A stretch of DNA of 64,000 nucleotides from Rhizobiales bacterium 63-22 (lineage in GTDB: Bacteria; Pseudomonadota; Alphaproteobacteria; Rhizobiales; Rhizobiaceae). The stretch is taken from the NCBI GenBank assembly GCA_001898995.1, contig MKVZ01000014.1, positions 1-64,000 of the forward strand, written 5' to 3'. Under the pieces are notes generated by a model, which searched no databases, was not told the origin of the DNA, and worked only from the letters and a program-made list of their open reading frames with translations. The stretch's first letter is position 1. Each line of letters begins with the position of its first letter. The position numbers and the translations under genes were made by a program. Positions 9,060 through 18,265 of the stretch are shown in pieces.

Positions 9060-9160
9060 TAGTTTGCCTGCTTCATGTCAGGAAGCCAGTGAAATTCTGG
9101 TGCGGTCGCGCCACTGTAATCGCCGGAACAGCGAAAGCCAGACCCTGATTTGCGGCTTGA
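9060..9160 (+). promoter_or_regulatory. Cobalamin riboswitch upstream of cbtB
   Basis: The leader holds the conserved cobalamin aptamer blocks in order: GGAAGCCAGTGAAATTC, GGTGCGGTCGCGCCACTGT, and a B12-box-like AGCGAAAGCCAGACCC. It lies about 40-140 bp before the cbtB start, in the sense orientation. Predicted effect is repression of cobalt uptake when adenosylcobalamin or a related cobamide is bound. Confidence 0.88.
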
Positions 9161-9198
9161 TAGCTCCAATACCGAACGCGCAATTCAAGGAGGCTTCA

Positions 9199-9411
9199 TT
9201 GTCTGTTGCGACCCACAACAACCGGGCGGCGGTCGCCGTTCCCATTCCTGCCGGCCAGATCCTGCCATGGGCGGTTTTCGCCGGCCTGCTCGCGCTGCTC
9301 GCGATCTATTTCATCAGCGCCGAGGAAGGCGCCACGCATATCATTCCGGGGATGGAGGTGCATGAATTCGTTCATGACGGCCGTCATCTTCTCGGCTTCC
9401 CCTGCCACTGA
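9199..9411 (+). CDS. cbtB: Cobalt transporter subunit CbtB
   Basis: 70 residues from a TTG start at 9199, chosen because AAGGAGG sits 7 bp upstream and the product then matches the short CbtB length. There is one transmembrane helix (ILPWAVFAGLLALLAIYFI) followed by a histidine-bearing tail (HEFVHDGRHLLGFPCH) proposed to bind cobalt. CbtB works with CbtA as a predicted cobalt carrier in alphaproteobacteria, usually under cobalamin riboswitch control, exactly as here. The gene is 21 bp from cbtA. Confidence 0.88.
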   Translation: MSVATHNNRAAVAVPIPAGQILPWAVFAGLLALLAIYFISAEEGATHIIPGMEVHEFVHDGRHLLGFPCH

Positions 9412-9432
9412 CGCAAAGCGGAGGGGATCGAC

Positions 9433-10164
9433 ATGACTGGTAGTCTTTTGCTGCGCGGCATGATAGCCGGACTGGTCGCCGGCCTGCTGGCCTTTGGTTT
9501 CGCCCGTACCTTCGGCGAACCGTCCGTGGACCGCGCAATCGCTTTCGAGGAACAGATGGCAGCCGCCGAACACGCGCCGGAGGAGCCGGAACTCGTCAGC
9601 CGCTCCACACAGGCCGGCATCGGCCTGTTTACGGGCATCATGGTCTATAGCGCGGCGGTGGGCGGCATCTTCTCGCTCGTCTTCGCATCGCTTTTCGGCC
9701 GCGCTGGAAGCGGGCTGACCCCGCGTGCGCTGGCGGCGGTCATCGGCATTGCCGCCTTTCTGGCCATCGTGATCGTGCCCGGCCTCAAATATCCGCCCAA
9801 TCCACCCGCCGTCGGCAATCCGGACACCATCGGCATACGCACGGCGCTTTATTTCATCATGCTGGCGGCGTCGCTGTTCGGCATGGGAGCGGCCTTCACC
9901 ATAGCGGGCAAGCTGCGCACGCAGATGGGAATATGGAATGCGTCCCTCGTGGCGGGCCTAGCCTATATCGTCTTCATCGCCGTCGTCGATCTGCTGCTGC
10001 CGGCGATCAACGAGGTGCCGGAGAACTTCCCGGCGATGACGCTCTATCACTTCCGGATCGCTTCGGTGGGCATTCACGTGGTCATCTGGACCGTACTGGC
10101 GCTGCTGTTCGGCTATCTCGCCGACCGCCAGTTGCGCCAGTCCGGCAATTACCGCGCCGCGTGA
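9433..10164 (+). CDS. cbtA: Cobalt transporter subunit CbtA
   Basis: 243 residues, with five to six predicted transmembrane helices and the CbtA features FGEPSVDRAIAFEEQ and GLKYPPNPPAVGNPDTI. It is predicted to import cobalt for cobalamin synthesis across the inner membrane together with CbtB. It lies in one operon with cbtB behind the riboswitch, and ends convergent with the peptide ABC locus. A GC-rich inverted repeat (10177-10184 with 10205-10212) after the stop might end the transcript, but it has no T-run. Confidence 0.9.
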   Translation: MTGSLLLRGMIAGLVAGLLAFGFARTFGEPSVDRAIAFEEQMAAAEHAPEEPELVSRSTQAGIGLFTGIMVYSAAVGGIFSLVFASLFGRAGSGLTPRALAAVIGIAAFLAIVIVPGLKYPPNPPAVGNPDTIGIRTALYFIMLAASLFGMGAAFTIAGKLRTQMGIWNASLVAGLAYIVFIAVVDLLLPAINEVPENFPAMTLYHFRIASVGIHVVIWTVLALLFGYLADRQLRQSGNYRAA

Positions 10165-10251
10165 TCCGGTATCCCGGCTCCGGCACGGTTCCAGAAAAAC
10201 CGGCGCCGGAGCTTGATGCCACGGCCCCACGGCAGGCCGCGCCAGTGGTGT

Positions 10252-11970
10252 TTACCTCGCCGCGCCCTGCCGTGACAGGATACGATCGAGCGAAGGCGCA
10301 AGGCTGAGCAGTTCCTTGGTGTAGGCGTGCTGCGGCGCGGTAAACAGCGTTTCCGTCTCCGCCAGTTCAACGATCTCGCCCGACTTCATCACCGCGATAC
10401 GGTCGCACATCTGCCGGATCACCGCGAGGTCGTGGCTGATGAACAGCATGGAGAGGCCGGCAAGGTCGCGCAGATCCTTGAGCAGGTTGAGGAGTTGCGC
10501 CTGTACAGACACATCAAGGGCCGAGGTCGGCTCGTCGCAGATCAGCAGCGACGGGCGCGGCCCTAGCGCGCGGGCAATGGCTATGCGCTGGCGCTGGCCG
10601 CCGGAAAAGGCGTGCGGGAAACGGCTGCCGGCATCGGGCGGCAGGCCGACCGCTTCGAGCAGCGTCCTTGCATCCTGCCGCGCCTCATCCGCGCTGGAAG
10701 CAAGCCTGTAGAACAGGATCGGCTCGGCAATGGCGGCATTGATGCGCATGCGCGGATTGAGCGCCGAGTACGGGTCCTGAAACACCATCTGCAAGGACTG
10801 GCGCACCGACTTTTCGCGGTGGGCGTCGAGCGCCTGACCCTGAAAATCGATGGTACCCGAACTCTGGGTGACGAGACCGGCGATGGTGTTGGCGACAGTG
10901 GTCTTGCCGCAGCCGGATTCGCCGACAAGGCCGAAAATCTCGCCACGGCGAACGTCGAACGAAACCCCCTTGACCGCCCTGAAGACCGAGGACTTCCAGC
11001 CGGGAATTACCGAGTGCCCGCCATATTGGACGCAAAGATCGCTGACGGAGAGCACCACGTCGTCGCGCTTTCCCGATTTGCTTTCCGTGCTGTTGCGGCG
11101 CACGGCCGCGCGGGCATCGAGCGTCGCCCTGGTTTCCTCACTCGGAACCGGAAGGCGTTCGAGCCGCGTCTCGATCGGCGGCACGGCAGCGATCAGGGTG
11201 CGGGCATAGGCCGCCTTCGGTGCGGTCAGCACCTCGCGGACGGAGCCGCTTTCGACCACCGCTCCGTTCTGCATGATGGTGACGCGGTCGGCGATCTCGG
11301 CGACGACGCCCATATTGTGCGTAACAAGCAGAACGCCGACCCCCCGCACATCGGCGAGATCGCGGATGAGTTTCAGGATCTGGGCCTGTACCGACACGTC
11401 CAGCGCCGTCGTCGGCTCGTCGGCGACGATCAGGCGGGGGTCGCAGGCGAGCGCGGTCGCAATGACGACACGCTGGCGCTGCCCGCCCGACAATTGATGC
11501 GGATAGCTGCCGAGCCGCCGTTCCGGTTCCGGAATACCGACGGCCTTCATCAGTTTGAGGGCGCGCGCACGCGCCTCGCGGCGGCCGATCTTCAGATGCT
11601 TCAGCATGCCCTCGCATAGCTGGCTTTCCACCGTGAACAGCGGGTTGAGGCTGGTCATGGGGTCCTGAAAGATCGCGCCGACATCGCGGCCGGGAACAAT
11701 GCCTTCCGTGCGGCCGGTGCGCACGTCGATGGGCTTGCCGTCGATCACGATCGATCCCCCGGCGATCCGCCCCGGCGCCTGCAAGAGGCCCATGAGCGCA
11801 TTGCCGACCGTGGTCTTGCCGGCACCGGACTCGCCCACGAGCGCATGAATCTCGCCGGGGGCGATGGTCAGATTGACATCGTTGACCGCCGCCAGCATTT
11901 CGCCGCTGGCGAGCGGATATTCGACCCGCAGATTTCTGATGTCTACGACGGGTGTCGGTGCTTCTGTCAT
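10252..11970 (-). CDS. Oligopeptide-type ABC transporter ATPase, DppD-DppF fusion
   Basis: 572 residues with two complete ABC domains. Domain 1 (about residues 10-260) has [17 protein letters not shown] and [11 protein letters not shown]. Domain 2 (about 310-565) has [17 protein letters not shown] and [11 protein letters not shown]. Such fused pairs energise peptide/opine/nickel family (PepT) importers. The ATG at 11970 overlaps the stop of the upstream permease (ATGA), showing translational coupling. It is the last gene of a four-gene importer set running leftward (binding protein, permease, permease, ATPase). Substrate is not evident from the ATPase. Confidence 0.93.
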   Translation of the reverse strand: MTEAPTPVVDIRNLRVEYPLASGEMLAAVNDVNLTIAPGEIHALVGESGAGKTTVGNALMGLLQAPGRIAGGSIVIDGKPIDVRTGRTEGIVPGRDVGAIFQDPMTSLNPLFTVESQLCEGMLKHLKIGRREARARALKLMKAVGIPEPERRLGSYPHQLSGGQRQRVVIATALACDPRLIVADEPTTALDVSVQAQILKLIRDLADVRGVGVLLVTHNMGVVAEIADRVTIMQNGAVVESGSVREVLTAPKAAYARTLIAAVPPIETRLERLPVPSEETRATLDARAAVRRNSTESKSGKRDDVVLSVSDLCVQYGGHSVIPGWKSSVFRAVKGVSFDVRRGEIFGLVGESGCGKTTVANTIAGLVTQSSGTIDFQGQALDAHREKSVRQSLQMVFQDPYSALNPRMRINAAIAEPILFYRLASSADEARQDARTLLEAVGLPPDAGSRFPHAFSGGQRQRIAIARALGPRPSLLICDEPTSALDVSVQAQLLNLLKDLRDLAGLSMLFISHDLAVIRQMCDRIAVMKSGEIVELAETETLFTAPQHAYTKELLSLAPSLDRILSRQGAAR

Positions 11971-12869
11971 CAGCGTGCCATCAGTTTGGGGTTGAAGCGG
12001 TCGCGCAGATAATCGCCGATCACATTGACGGCAAGGACGAGGATCACCAGAACGGCCGCCGGCATGACGGCGATCCACCACAGGCCGGAAAACAGGAACT
12101 CGTTGCCGATCCGGATGAGCGTGCCGAGCGAGGGATAGGTGGGCGGCATGCCCGCGCCGAGGAACGACAGCGTCGCTTCGGTGAGGATGGCACCGGCGAG
12201 GTTGATGGTGGCGATGACCATCACCGCGCTGATCACGTTCGGCAGGATGTGCCGGATCATGATGCGTCGCGACGGCAGCCCGATCACCTTTGCCGCCCGC
12301 ACATAATCCCGCGAAATCTCGACCATGGTGGATGCCCTTACGGTGCGGGCGTATTGGACCCATTCATTGACGGCAATCGCAAAGATCAGGATTACCGGCG
12401 CCCAGGTGACGATCGTGTCGGCGCTCAACTGTGCTTTCGCGACACCGCTGATAAGCAGCGCCACCAGAATCGTCGGGAAGCTGACGAGCACATCGGCGAT
12501 GCGCATCACGACGTTATCGATCCAGCCGCCGAAAAAGCCGGCGATCAGGCCGAGAAGAACGCCGGTCAGGGCCGCAAACAACACGGCTCCGATACCGATC
12601 AGCACGGATATGCGCAGGCCGAACAGGATGACCGAGACGAGGTCGCGCCCCTGATTGTCGGTGCCGAGCAGGAAGTGCGGATCGCCGCCATCCATGAACG
12701 CAGGCGGGATTTCCGCATTGATGAGCGAATAGGACGAGACATCACGCGGATCCATCGGCGCGATCATCGGCGCGAAGATCACCAGCACCAGCATCACCGC
12801 AAGAATGAGGCCGGCAATCATGACGGAAACCGGCGGAAGCCGTCGGATCAGGCGAGCTTGCGTAGCCAT
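11970..12869 (-). CDS. Peptide-type ABC transporter permease (DppC-like)
   Basis: 299 residues with an N-terminal helix followed by a periplasmic loop carrying the LLGTDNQGRDLVSVIL motif of DppC/OppC proteins, then five more helices with the cytoplasmic EAA-type loop (RAAKVIGLPSRRIMIRHILPN) that contacts the ATPase. ATG 12869 overlaps the stop of the preceding permease gene (TAATG), so it is translated in a coupled way. Confidence 0.93.
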   Translation of the reverse strand: MATQARLIRRLPPVSVMIAGLILAVMLVLVIFAPMIAPMDPRDVSSYSLINAEIPPAFMDGGDPHFLLGTDNQGRDLVSVILFGLRISVLIGIGAVLFAALTGVLLGLIAGFFGGWIDNVVMRIADVLVSFPTILVALLISGVAKAQLSADTIVTWAPVILIFAIAVNEWVQYARTVRASTMVEISRDYVRAAKVIGLPSRRIMIRHILPNVISAVMVIATINLAGAILTEATLSFLGAGMPPTYPSLGTLIRIGNEFLFSGLWWIAVMPAAVLVILVLAVNVIGDYLRDRFNPKLMAR

Positions 12870-13834
12870 TATCTTGTCCTCAGCCGGGGATCGATGAAGA
12901 TGTATAGAATATCGACAACCGTGTTGATGAGAACGAACAGGAAGCCGACAAACAGAAGATAGGCCGAAAGAACCGGAATGTCCGGGTAGCCTACGGCATT
13001 GGTGAATAGCAGCCCCATGCCGGGCCATTGAAAGACCGTTTCGGTGACGATGGCGAAAGCGATGAGCTGGCCGATCTGCAAACCCGTCACGGTGACGACG
13101 GGCATCAGCGCGTTGCGGAGCGCCAGCCTGCCGTAAATGTAGGAACGGGGCAGGCCGCGCGCGAAGGCGAAACGGATGTAGTCCGACGACAGGACGTCGA
13201 TCATTTCAGAACGGACCAGCCGCATGATCAGCGTCAACTGGAAGAGAGCGAGCGTAGTCGACGGCAGGATGAGCGACTTCAATCCAGAGATCGTGAGAAA
13301 GCCGGTCCGCCAGAAGCCGAGATCGACAACCTCGCCGCGGCCGGAAGAAGGCAGCCAGCGCAAATCGACGGCGAAGACGAGGATCAACAGCAGCCCGGTG
13401 ACGAAGGTGGGCATCGAAATCCCGACCAGCGTCAACGACTGCACAAGCCGCGAAAGCACCCCGTTGGGTTTCAGCGCGCAGACGACGCCGAGCGGAATGC
13501 CGATTGCAAGCGACATGATCGTGGCGACGATCACCAGTTCCAGCGTGGCGGGGAAGCGGTTGAGCAGCAGTTCGGCGACGGGTTGCTGATAGCGGAAGCT
13601 CGTGCCGAGATCGCCGTGCAGCACCCGGCCGACGAATTGGAAAAACTGGACGACGAGCGGCCTGTCGAGACCGAGCGTGGCGCGAAGGGCGTCCTTCTCG
13701 GCCTGGCTCGCGCCTTCCCGCACCATCGCGGCAACCGGATCGCCGACAAACCGAAACATGATGAAGGCAATGGCCGTCACGGCGATCATCACAAGGATGG
13801 CCTGCAATAGCCTTGTCGTTAGAATCCTGATCAT
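12869..13834 (-). CDS. Peptide-type ABC transporter permease (DppB-like)
   Basis: 321 residues. It opens with a helix (RLLQAILVMIAVTAIAFIMFR), followed by the LGLDRPLVVQF stretch and GDLGTSFRYQQPV characteristic of DppB/OppB, with an EAA-type loop near RFAFARGLPRSYIYGR. Start ATG 13834 (MIRILTT) is the standard family start; a longer reading lacks homology. It forms the heterodimer channel with the downstream DppC-like gene. Confidence 0.92.
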   Translation of the reverse strand: MIRILTTRLLQAILVMIAVTAIAFIMFRFVGDPVAAMVREGASQAEKDALRATLGLDRPLVVQFFQFVGRVLHGDLGTSFRYQQPVAELLLNRFPATLELVIVATIMSLAIGIPLGVVCALKPNGVLSRLVQSLTLVGISMPTFVTGLLLILVFAVDLRWLPSSGRGEVVDLGFWRTGFLTISGLKSLILPSTTLALFQLTLIMRLVRSEMIDVLSSDYIRFAFARGLPRSYIYGRLALRNALMPVVTVTGLQIGQLIAFAIVTETVFQWPGMGLLFTNAVGYPDIPVLSAYLLFVGFLFVLINTVVDILYIFIDPRLRTR

Positions 13835-13952
13835 CGGAATATACCTTGCAGAGGCGGCGTGGCTCCCGGGCAAAACAACGCGTGCCTTGCTGCGCCTTGG
13901 GCGATCCCGGACAACGCTGTCCGGAACCGCATCGCGGAGTGCATTACCAGGC

Positions 13953-15524
13953 TCACTTCATATGCGCGAACCAGGGGCGCACATACTCGTCGGCAAACTG
14001 GGGAATATCGACCTTGTCGCTCATCGCCCAGGCAACGGGCTGCTCGTACATCGGCAGGTAAAGCGCCTGATCGTGGGCGATCCGGAAAGCGTCCTTGAGC
14101 ATCCCGACGCGCTTGTTCTCGTCGAGTTCGGTCGATGCCGCACGGGCAAGGGCATCGATCTTCGGGTTAGAAAGGCCATTCGGGTTGCTGCCGCCATAGT
14201 TGCCGTCATTGGTGGCAAGCAGGGATTGCAGCACGCTGTAGCCATCCATCGCCGGCAGCGACGCCCAGCCGAGCATGTAGATATCCAGATCACCCTTATC
14301 CATACGCGGGAAATAAGTCGTCTTGCTTTCAACGGTGACTTCCGCCTTGACGCCGATCCTCGCCCACATGGAGGCAATCGCCAGACAGACCTGCTCATCG
14401 GCGATGTAACGGTCGTTCGAGCAACTCAGTCCGACCTTGAAGCCGTTTGGATATCCGGCATCGGTCAGCAGCGATTTCGCCAGTTTCACGTCGTAGGAAA
14501 GCGGCACGTCGATGGACTTGTCGTAACCGGTGATCGCCGGCGCGACCAGCATGCCGGACGTGCGCGACTTGCCGCGCATCAGCCGCTTGCGGATCGTATC
14601 CAGATCGATGGCATGCCACAGCGCCTGACGCACCCTCACATCCAGAAGCGGATTGGGCTTGTCGGGCATGGCATGGAGATGCGGCCGGTAGTTGAGGCCG
14701 AGAAAGATTTCGCGGAGCGACGGGTTTTCCACCACCTTCAGCCCCGGCGTGTTGCTGATACGTGCTATGTCCTGGAGAGGAACGGGCGCGATCATGTCTT
14801 CCTCGCCGGAGAGAAGCGCCGCGACGCGCGTGGCATCCGATGCGATCGGCCGGTACTCCACGCCCGTCAGATTGTGCTGGGGCTTGTCCCACCAGTTCTT
14901 ATTGACCGCGAACACGGATTTCGAGTCCGGCTGATAACTGACGAGCTTGAACGGGCCGGTGCCGTTGGCGTGATTGCTTGCATAGGTGGTGACGCCCGTC
15001 GATGCGTTGCCCGGCTTCAACGCGTCATGCTTCACCATCCATGGCTTGCTCATGATATAGACGGCGGCAAGATCGTTGAGAAGCAGGGGATAGGGCCCGC
15101 GCAGAATGATGTCGACCGTATAATCATCGACCTTTTTGGCATCGACGACCGCCGGCAGGTTCTCCCGGTTGCGGGAGCCCGGGTCGATCTCGCGCAGGAT
15201 CGTGGCGACGACATCGTCGGCGTTGAAGGGCTCGCCGTCCTGAAACTTGACGCCCTTCCGCAAGGTGAAGCGCCAGCGTGTCGGCTCCATCACTTTCCAG
15301 GAGGTGGCAAGCGCCGGCTCCAGTTGCAGGTCCTTGTTGCGGCGCACCAGCGGATCGTACACCATCTCCAGCATGCTCTGGGTAAAACTGTCGACCTGCG
15401 CATTCGGATCGTAGGAAACGACATCCCCCGAGCCCGACCAGCGAAGCGTTTTGGCAAAGGCCGGAGTGGACAGCGGCGCCAGAACGGCAAGGCCCGCCAG
15501 AAGGATTTTGACGTAGGACTTCAC
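13953..15524 (-). CDS. Family 5 extracellular solute-binding protein of the peptide-type ABC importer
   Basis: 523 residues from GTG 15524, preceded by GGGAGATCCCCTC; it begins with a signal peptide (VKSYVKILLAGLAVLAPLSTPAFA). The mature protein has the SBP_bac_5 layout: YDPLVRRNKDLQLEPALATSW, LRKGVKFQDGEPFNADDV, NGTGPFKLVSYQPD and DVRVRQALWHAIDLD. It captures the substrate in the periplasm. Position upstream of the permease genes and divergent from three amidohydrolases suggests the ligand is a cyclic amide, peptide derivative or heterocycle processed by those enzymes (inference). Confidence 0.92.
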   Translation of the reverse strand: MKSYVKILLAGLAVLAPLSTPAFAKTLRWSGSGDVVSYDPNAQVDSFTQSMLEMVYDPLVRRNKDLQLEPALATSWKVMEPTRWRFTLRKGVKFQDGEPFNADDVVATILREIDPGSRNRENLPAVVDAKKVDDYTVDIILRGPYPLLLNDLAAVYIMSKPWMVKHDALKPGNASTGVTTYASNHANGTGPFKLVSYQPDSKSVFAVNKNWWDKPQHNLTGVEYRPIASDATRVAALLSGEEDMIAPVPLQDIARISNTPGLKVVENPSLREIFLGLNYRPHLHAMPDKPNPLLDVRVRQALWHAIDLDTIRKRLMRGKSRTSGMLVAPAITGYDKSIDVPLSYDVKLAKSLLTDAGYPNGFKVGLSCSNDRYIADEQVCLAIASMWARIGVKAEVTVESKTTYFPRMDKGDLDIYMLGWASLPAMDGYSVLQSLLATNDGNYGGSNPNGLSNPKIDALARAASTELDENKRVGMLKDAFRIAHDQALYLPMYEQPVAWAMSDKVDIPQFADEYVRPWFAHMK

Positions 15525-15541
15525 GAGGGGATCTCCCGATT

Positions 15542-15664
15542 TTGTATGCAAGTTCCCGATAATTCGCACACGATTATTCTTGGCGCCACTGTACATGGAG
15601 ACCACATAATGTCAACATATGTGGGCCCAATTTTGTGTACATGTTTTTCATATATTGTGTGCAA
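15542..15664. promoter_or_regulatory. Divergent control region with three TTGTRTGCAA-like sites
   Basis: Between the binding protein (leftward) and the first amidohydrolase (rightward) are TTGTATGCAA at 15542-15551, TTGTGTACAT at 15633-15642 and TTGTGTGCAA at 15655-15664. The last two are 22 bp apart, two helical turns. The short palindromes resemble operators of FCD-type GntR regulators; no such regulator gene is in the window. Confidence 0.5.
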
Positions 15665-15682
15665 TACAGGAAGGAACTGCCC

Positions 15683-17050
15683 GTGGGAAAAGCCCTGCTG
15701 ATCGAAAACGGTACCGTTATCACCATGGATGCGCAGAGGCGCATCCTCGGCAAGGGCCATGTGCTGGTGGAGGACGGCATCATTGCCGCGATCGGCGAGA
15801 ACGCGGGGACGGCTCCGGCGGATGCCGAGCGCATCGACGCCACCGGCATGGTCGTCATGCCCGGCCTGATCGACACGCACGCCCATGCCGGCCATATGCT
15901 GACCAAGGGTCTGGGCAGCGATTCCGATGAATGGATGGCCATCACCGGGCGGATTTACGCGGAGGCGACCGATCCGGAATTCTGGGCGGCGGAGGCCGCA
16001 CTTTCGGCGGCCGAGCGCATCAGGTGCGGCACAACCACCGCCGCCCTGCTCTTCGGCGGCGGACCGGATATCATGCGTACGGAAGAGCCGGAAGCGGCCG
16101 ACGCGCATCTTGCGGCCATCGCCGAAATGGGCGTGCGCGAGGTATTGGCCGTCGGCCCCAATCGCCCGTCGGCAACCAGCATATACCGCACATATCGAAA
16201 TGGATTCTATGACGAGATTTCCGTTTCACCGGATACGCAGCTGGCGGTCAGCGCCGCGCTGATCGACGGCTGGGCAGGCCGCAACGACCGGGTGCGGCTG
16301 GCGCTCTCGCTTCCCGTGTTCGACGCAAGGGAACTGGAAGACACCGCCGTGGTCGATCTTTCGCGAAAAGCGCGGCAGATGGCACGGGAAAAGGGCGTCC
16401 TGCTCATACAGGACGGCCATCGCGACGGGTCGATCGCCGCGAACGACGCCAGACTCGACCTTTTCGACGGCCGCTCGCTGCTCGCCCACTGCGTCGATCT
16501 TACCGATGCCGACCGGGCGGTGCTGAAGCGCACGGGCGCCAAGGTGGCGCACAATCCCAGCGCGCTGATGTCGGTTGTCGGCCGCTGCCCGGCCCCGGAA
16601 CTGATTGCGGAAGGCATCACCGTCTCGCTCGGAACGGATGCCGCCGCGCCGGATCGATCCTTCGACATGTTCCGCAACCTGTTTCAGGCGCATCGCTATC
16701 ATGCGCGTCACTTCCGCGACGATGCCGTGCTGCCGCCGCTCCAGATTCTCGAAATGGCGACGATCGAAGGCGCGCGGGCGCTCTCGATGGAAGACGAGAT
16801 CGGCTCGCTCGAAACCGGCAAGCGCGCCGACATCCTGCTCGTCAACATGCGGCAACCCCATCTCTGGCCACCCGTCGATCCGGTGCAGCGCCTCGCGCGC
16901 TTCGCCAACGGCGCGGATGTGGATACGACCATCGTCGACGGCCGCGTGCTGATGCGCGGGCGCAGACTGGTCGGGCAGGACGAGGATGCTATTCTCGACC
17001 GCGCCGAAAAGGCTTTCCGGCTGGCGATGAGCCGCGCCGGGCTTGCCTGA
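15683..17050 (+). CDS. Amidohydrolase, TrzN/AtzA/MTA-SAH deaminase type
   Basis: 455 residues from GTG 15683, chosen because AGGAAGGA lies 8-15 bp upstream and the product starts MGKALLIENG as expected. Metal-site motifs of the deaminase subgroup are present: HxH in GLIDTHAHAGHM, a histidine in LLIQDGHRDG, another in LLAHCVDL, and the aspartate in SLGTDAAAPD. It is predicted to hydrolyse an amino, chloro or amide group on a ring in the cytosol with one metal ion. It is the first of three amidohydrolase genes, divergent from the peptide-type importer. Confidence 0.85.
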   Translation: MGKALLIENGTVITMDAQRRILGKGHVLVEDGIIAAIGENAGTAPADAERIDATGMVVMPGLIDTHAHAGHMLTKGLGSDSDEWMAITGRIYAEATDPEFWAAEAALSAAERIRCGTTTAALLFGGGPDIMRTEEPEAADAHLAAIAEMGVREVLAVGPNRPSATSIYRTYRNGFYDEISVSPDTQLAVSAALIDGWAGRNDRVRLALSLPVFDARELEDTAVVDLSRKARQMAREKGVLLIQDGHRDGSIAANDARLDLFDGRSLLAHCVDLTDADRAVLKRTGAKVAHNPSALMSVVGRCPAPELIAEGITVSLGTDAAAPDRSFDMFRNLFQAHRYHARHFRDDAVLPPLQILEMATIEGARALSMEDEIGSLETGKRADILLVNMRQPHLWPPVDPVQRLARFANGADVDTTIVDGRVLMRGRRLVGQDEDAILDRAEKAFRLAMSRAGLA

Positions 17051-17068
17051 GAAACAGGGAGAAACGAT

Positions 17069-18265
17069 ATGAGCGCAGACATCCTCATCCGCAACGCCCG
17101 CCCCATGGGCGGCGAGCCGGTGGATCTCGTCGTCCGCAATGGCCGCTTCAGTGCATCCGGTGGCGACCGGCCGGCGCAGGAGATCGATGCAAGCGGCCAT
17201 ATCGCGCTTCCCGGACTGGTCGAGGCGCACACACACCTCGACAAGACGCTGATCGGCATGAGCTGGTTCGAAAACCGTGTCGGCCCCACGCGCAGCGACC
17301 GCATCCTCGCGGATCGCAAGGCCAAACGCGAACTCGGCATCGACGCACGCCGCCAGTCGGCGCGTCAGATCATGCAGACCCTCAGCTACGGCGTGCTCTC
17401 CATCCGCAGCCATGTCGACGTCGATACGGAAATCGGCATCGCCAATATCGAGGGCGTGATCGCGACCCGCGAGGCGCTGCGCGATCTGGTGGACGTGCAG
17501 GTGGTCGCCTTTCCGCAAAGCGGCATGCTGCCGCGCGAAGGCACGCTCGACTTGATGGACGCGGCGATGCGTGCCGGCGCCGATATCGTCGGCGGCATAG
17601 ACCCCGCCACCATCGAACGCGACCCGGTGCGCCATCTCGACGCGATCTTCGCGCTGGCCGACCGCCACGCGAAACCCATCGATATCCACCTGCACGAACT
17701 CGGCGAACTGGGGGCCTTCTGCCTCGAGCTTATCATCGAGCGCACCCGCGCCCTTTCGTTGCAGGGGCGGGTGATGGTGAGCCACGCTTATTGCCTCGGC
17801 ATGCTGGAGTCCGCGCGCCAGCGCCCGCTGATCGAGGCTCTGGCGGCGGAGCGGATCGCGGTGATGACGGTCGGCAGCCCTTCAGCCCCCGCCCTGCCGC
17901 TGCGTCTGATGCGGCAATGCGGCCTCGTCGTCGCCTCCGGCTCGGACGGTATTCAGGGGACATGGGAGCCGTGGGGCAACGGCGACATGCTCGAAAGAGC
18001 GAAATATCTGGCGCAGCGCAACGGCATGACCAACGACACCGATCTGGACGAGACCGCGCGCATCTGCACCTTCGGCGGTGCGCAGGCCATCGGTCTCGAC
18101 CGTTACGGTTTTGCGGAGGGTGACTTCGGCGATCTCGTTCTGGTCCCGGCACGCACGCTTGCCGAGGCGGTGGCGCTGACGCCGCGGAAACGGACCGTCA
18201 TTCGCCGCGGCCGCGTCGTCGTCCGCGCGGGAATACCTGCCGGAGACCTGCCGCATGTCGGATGA
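17069..18265 (+). CDS. Amidohydrolase, cytosine deaminase-like
   Basis: 398 residues. The metal ligands of CodA-like enzymes are visible: HxH in LVEAHTHLDKTL, a histidine in DIHLHELGELGA (with the following glutamate-like acid), a histidine in VMVSHAYCLG and an aspartate in SGSDGIQG. The predicted reaction is hydrolytic deamination or ring opening of a heterocycle. The start ATG 17069 lies 18 bp after the upstream stop with GGGAGAAAC before it. The downstream amidohydrolase overlaps its end by 11 bp. Confidence 0.85.
   Translation: MSADILIRNARPMGGEPVDLVVRNGRFSASGGDRPAQEIDASGHIALPGLVEAHTHLDKTLIGMSWFENRVGPTRSDRILADRKAKRELGIDARRQSARQIMQTLSYGVLSIRSHVDVDTEIGIANIEGVIATREALRDLVDVQVVAFPQSGMLPREGTLDLMDAAMRAGADIVGGIDPATIERDPVRHLDAIFALADRHAKPIDIHLHELGELGAFCLELIIERTRALSLQGRVMVSHAYCLGMLESARQRPLIEALAAERIAVMTVGSPSAPALPLRLMRQCGLVVASGSDGIQGTWEPWGNGDMLERAKYLAQRNGMTNDTDLDETARICTFGGAQAIGLDRYGFAEGDFGDLVLVPARTLAEAVALTPRKRTVIRRGRVVVRAGIPAGDLPHVG

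Noticed and set aside
10177..10212. GC-rich inverted repeat after cbtA as a terminator
   Set aside because: The arms pair over 8 bp but the loop is 20 nt and there is no T-run, so I do not list it as a feature.
13602..15701. 699-codon plus-strand frame opposite the binding protein
   Set aside because: Antisense of a typical SBP_bac_5 protein with signal peptide; no independent support.
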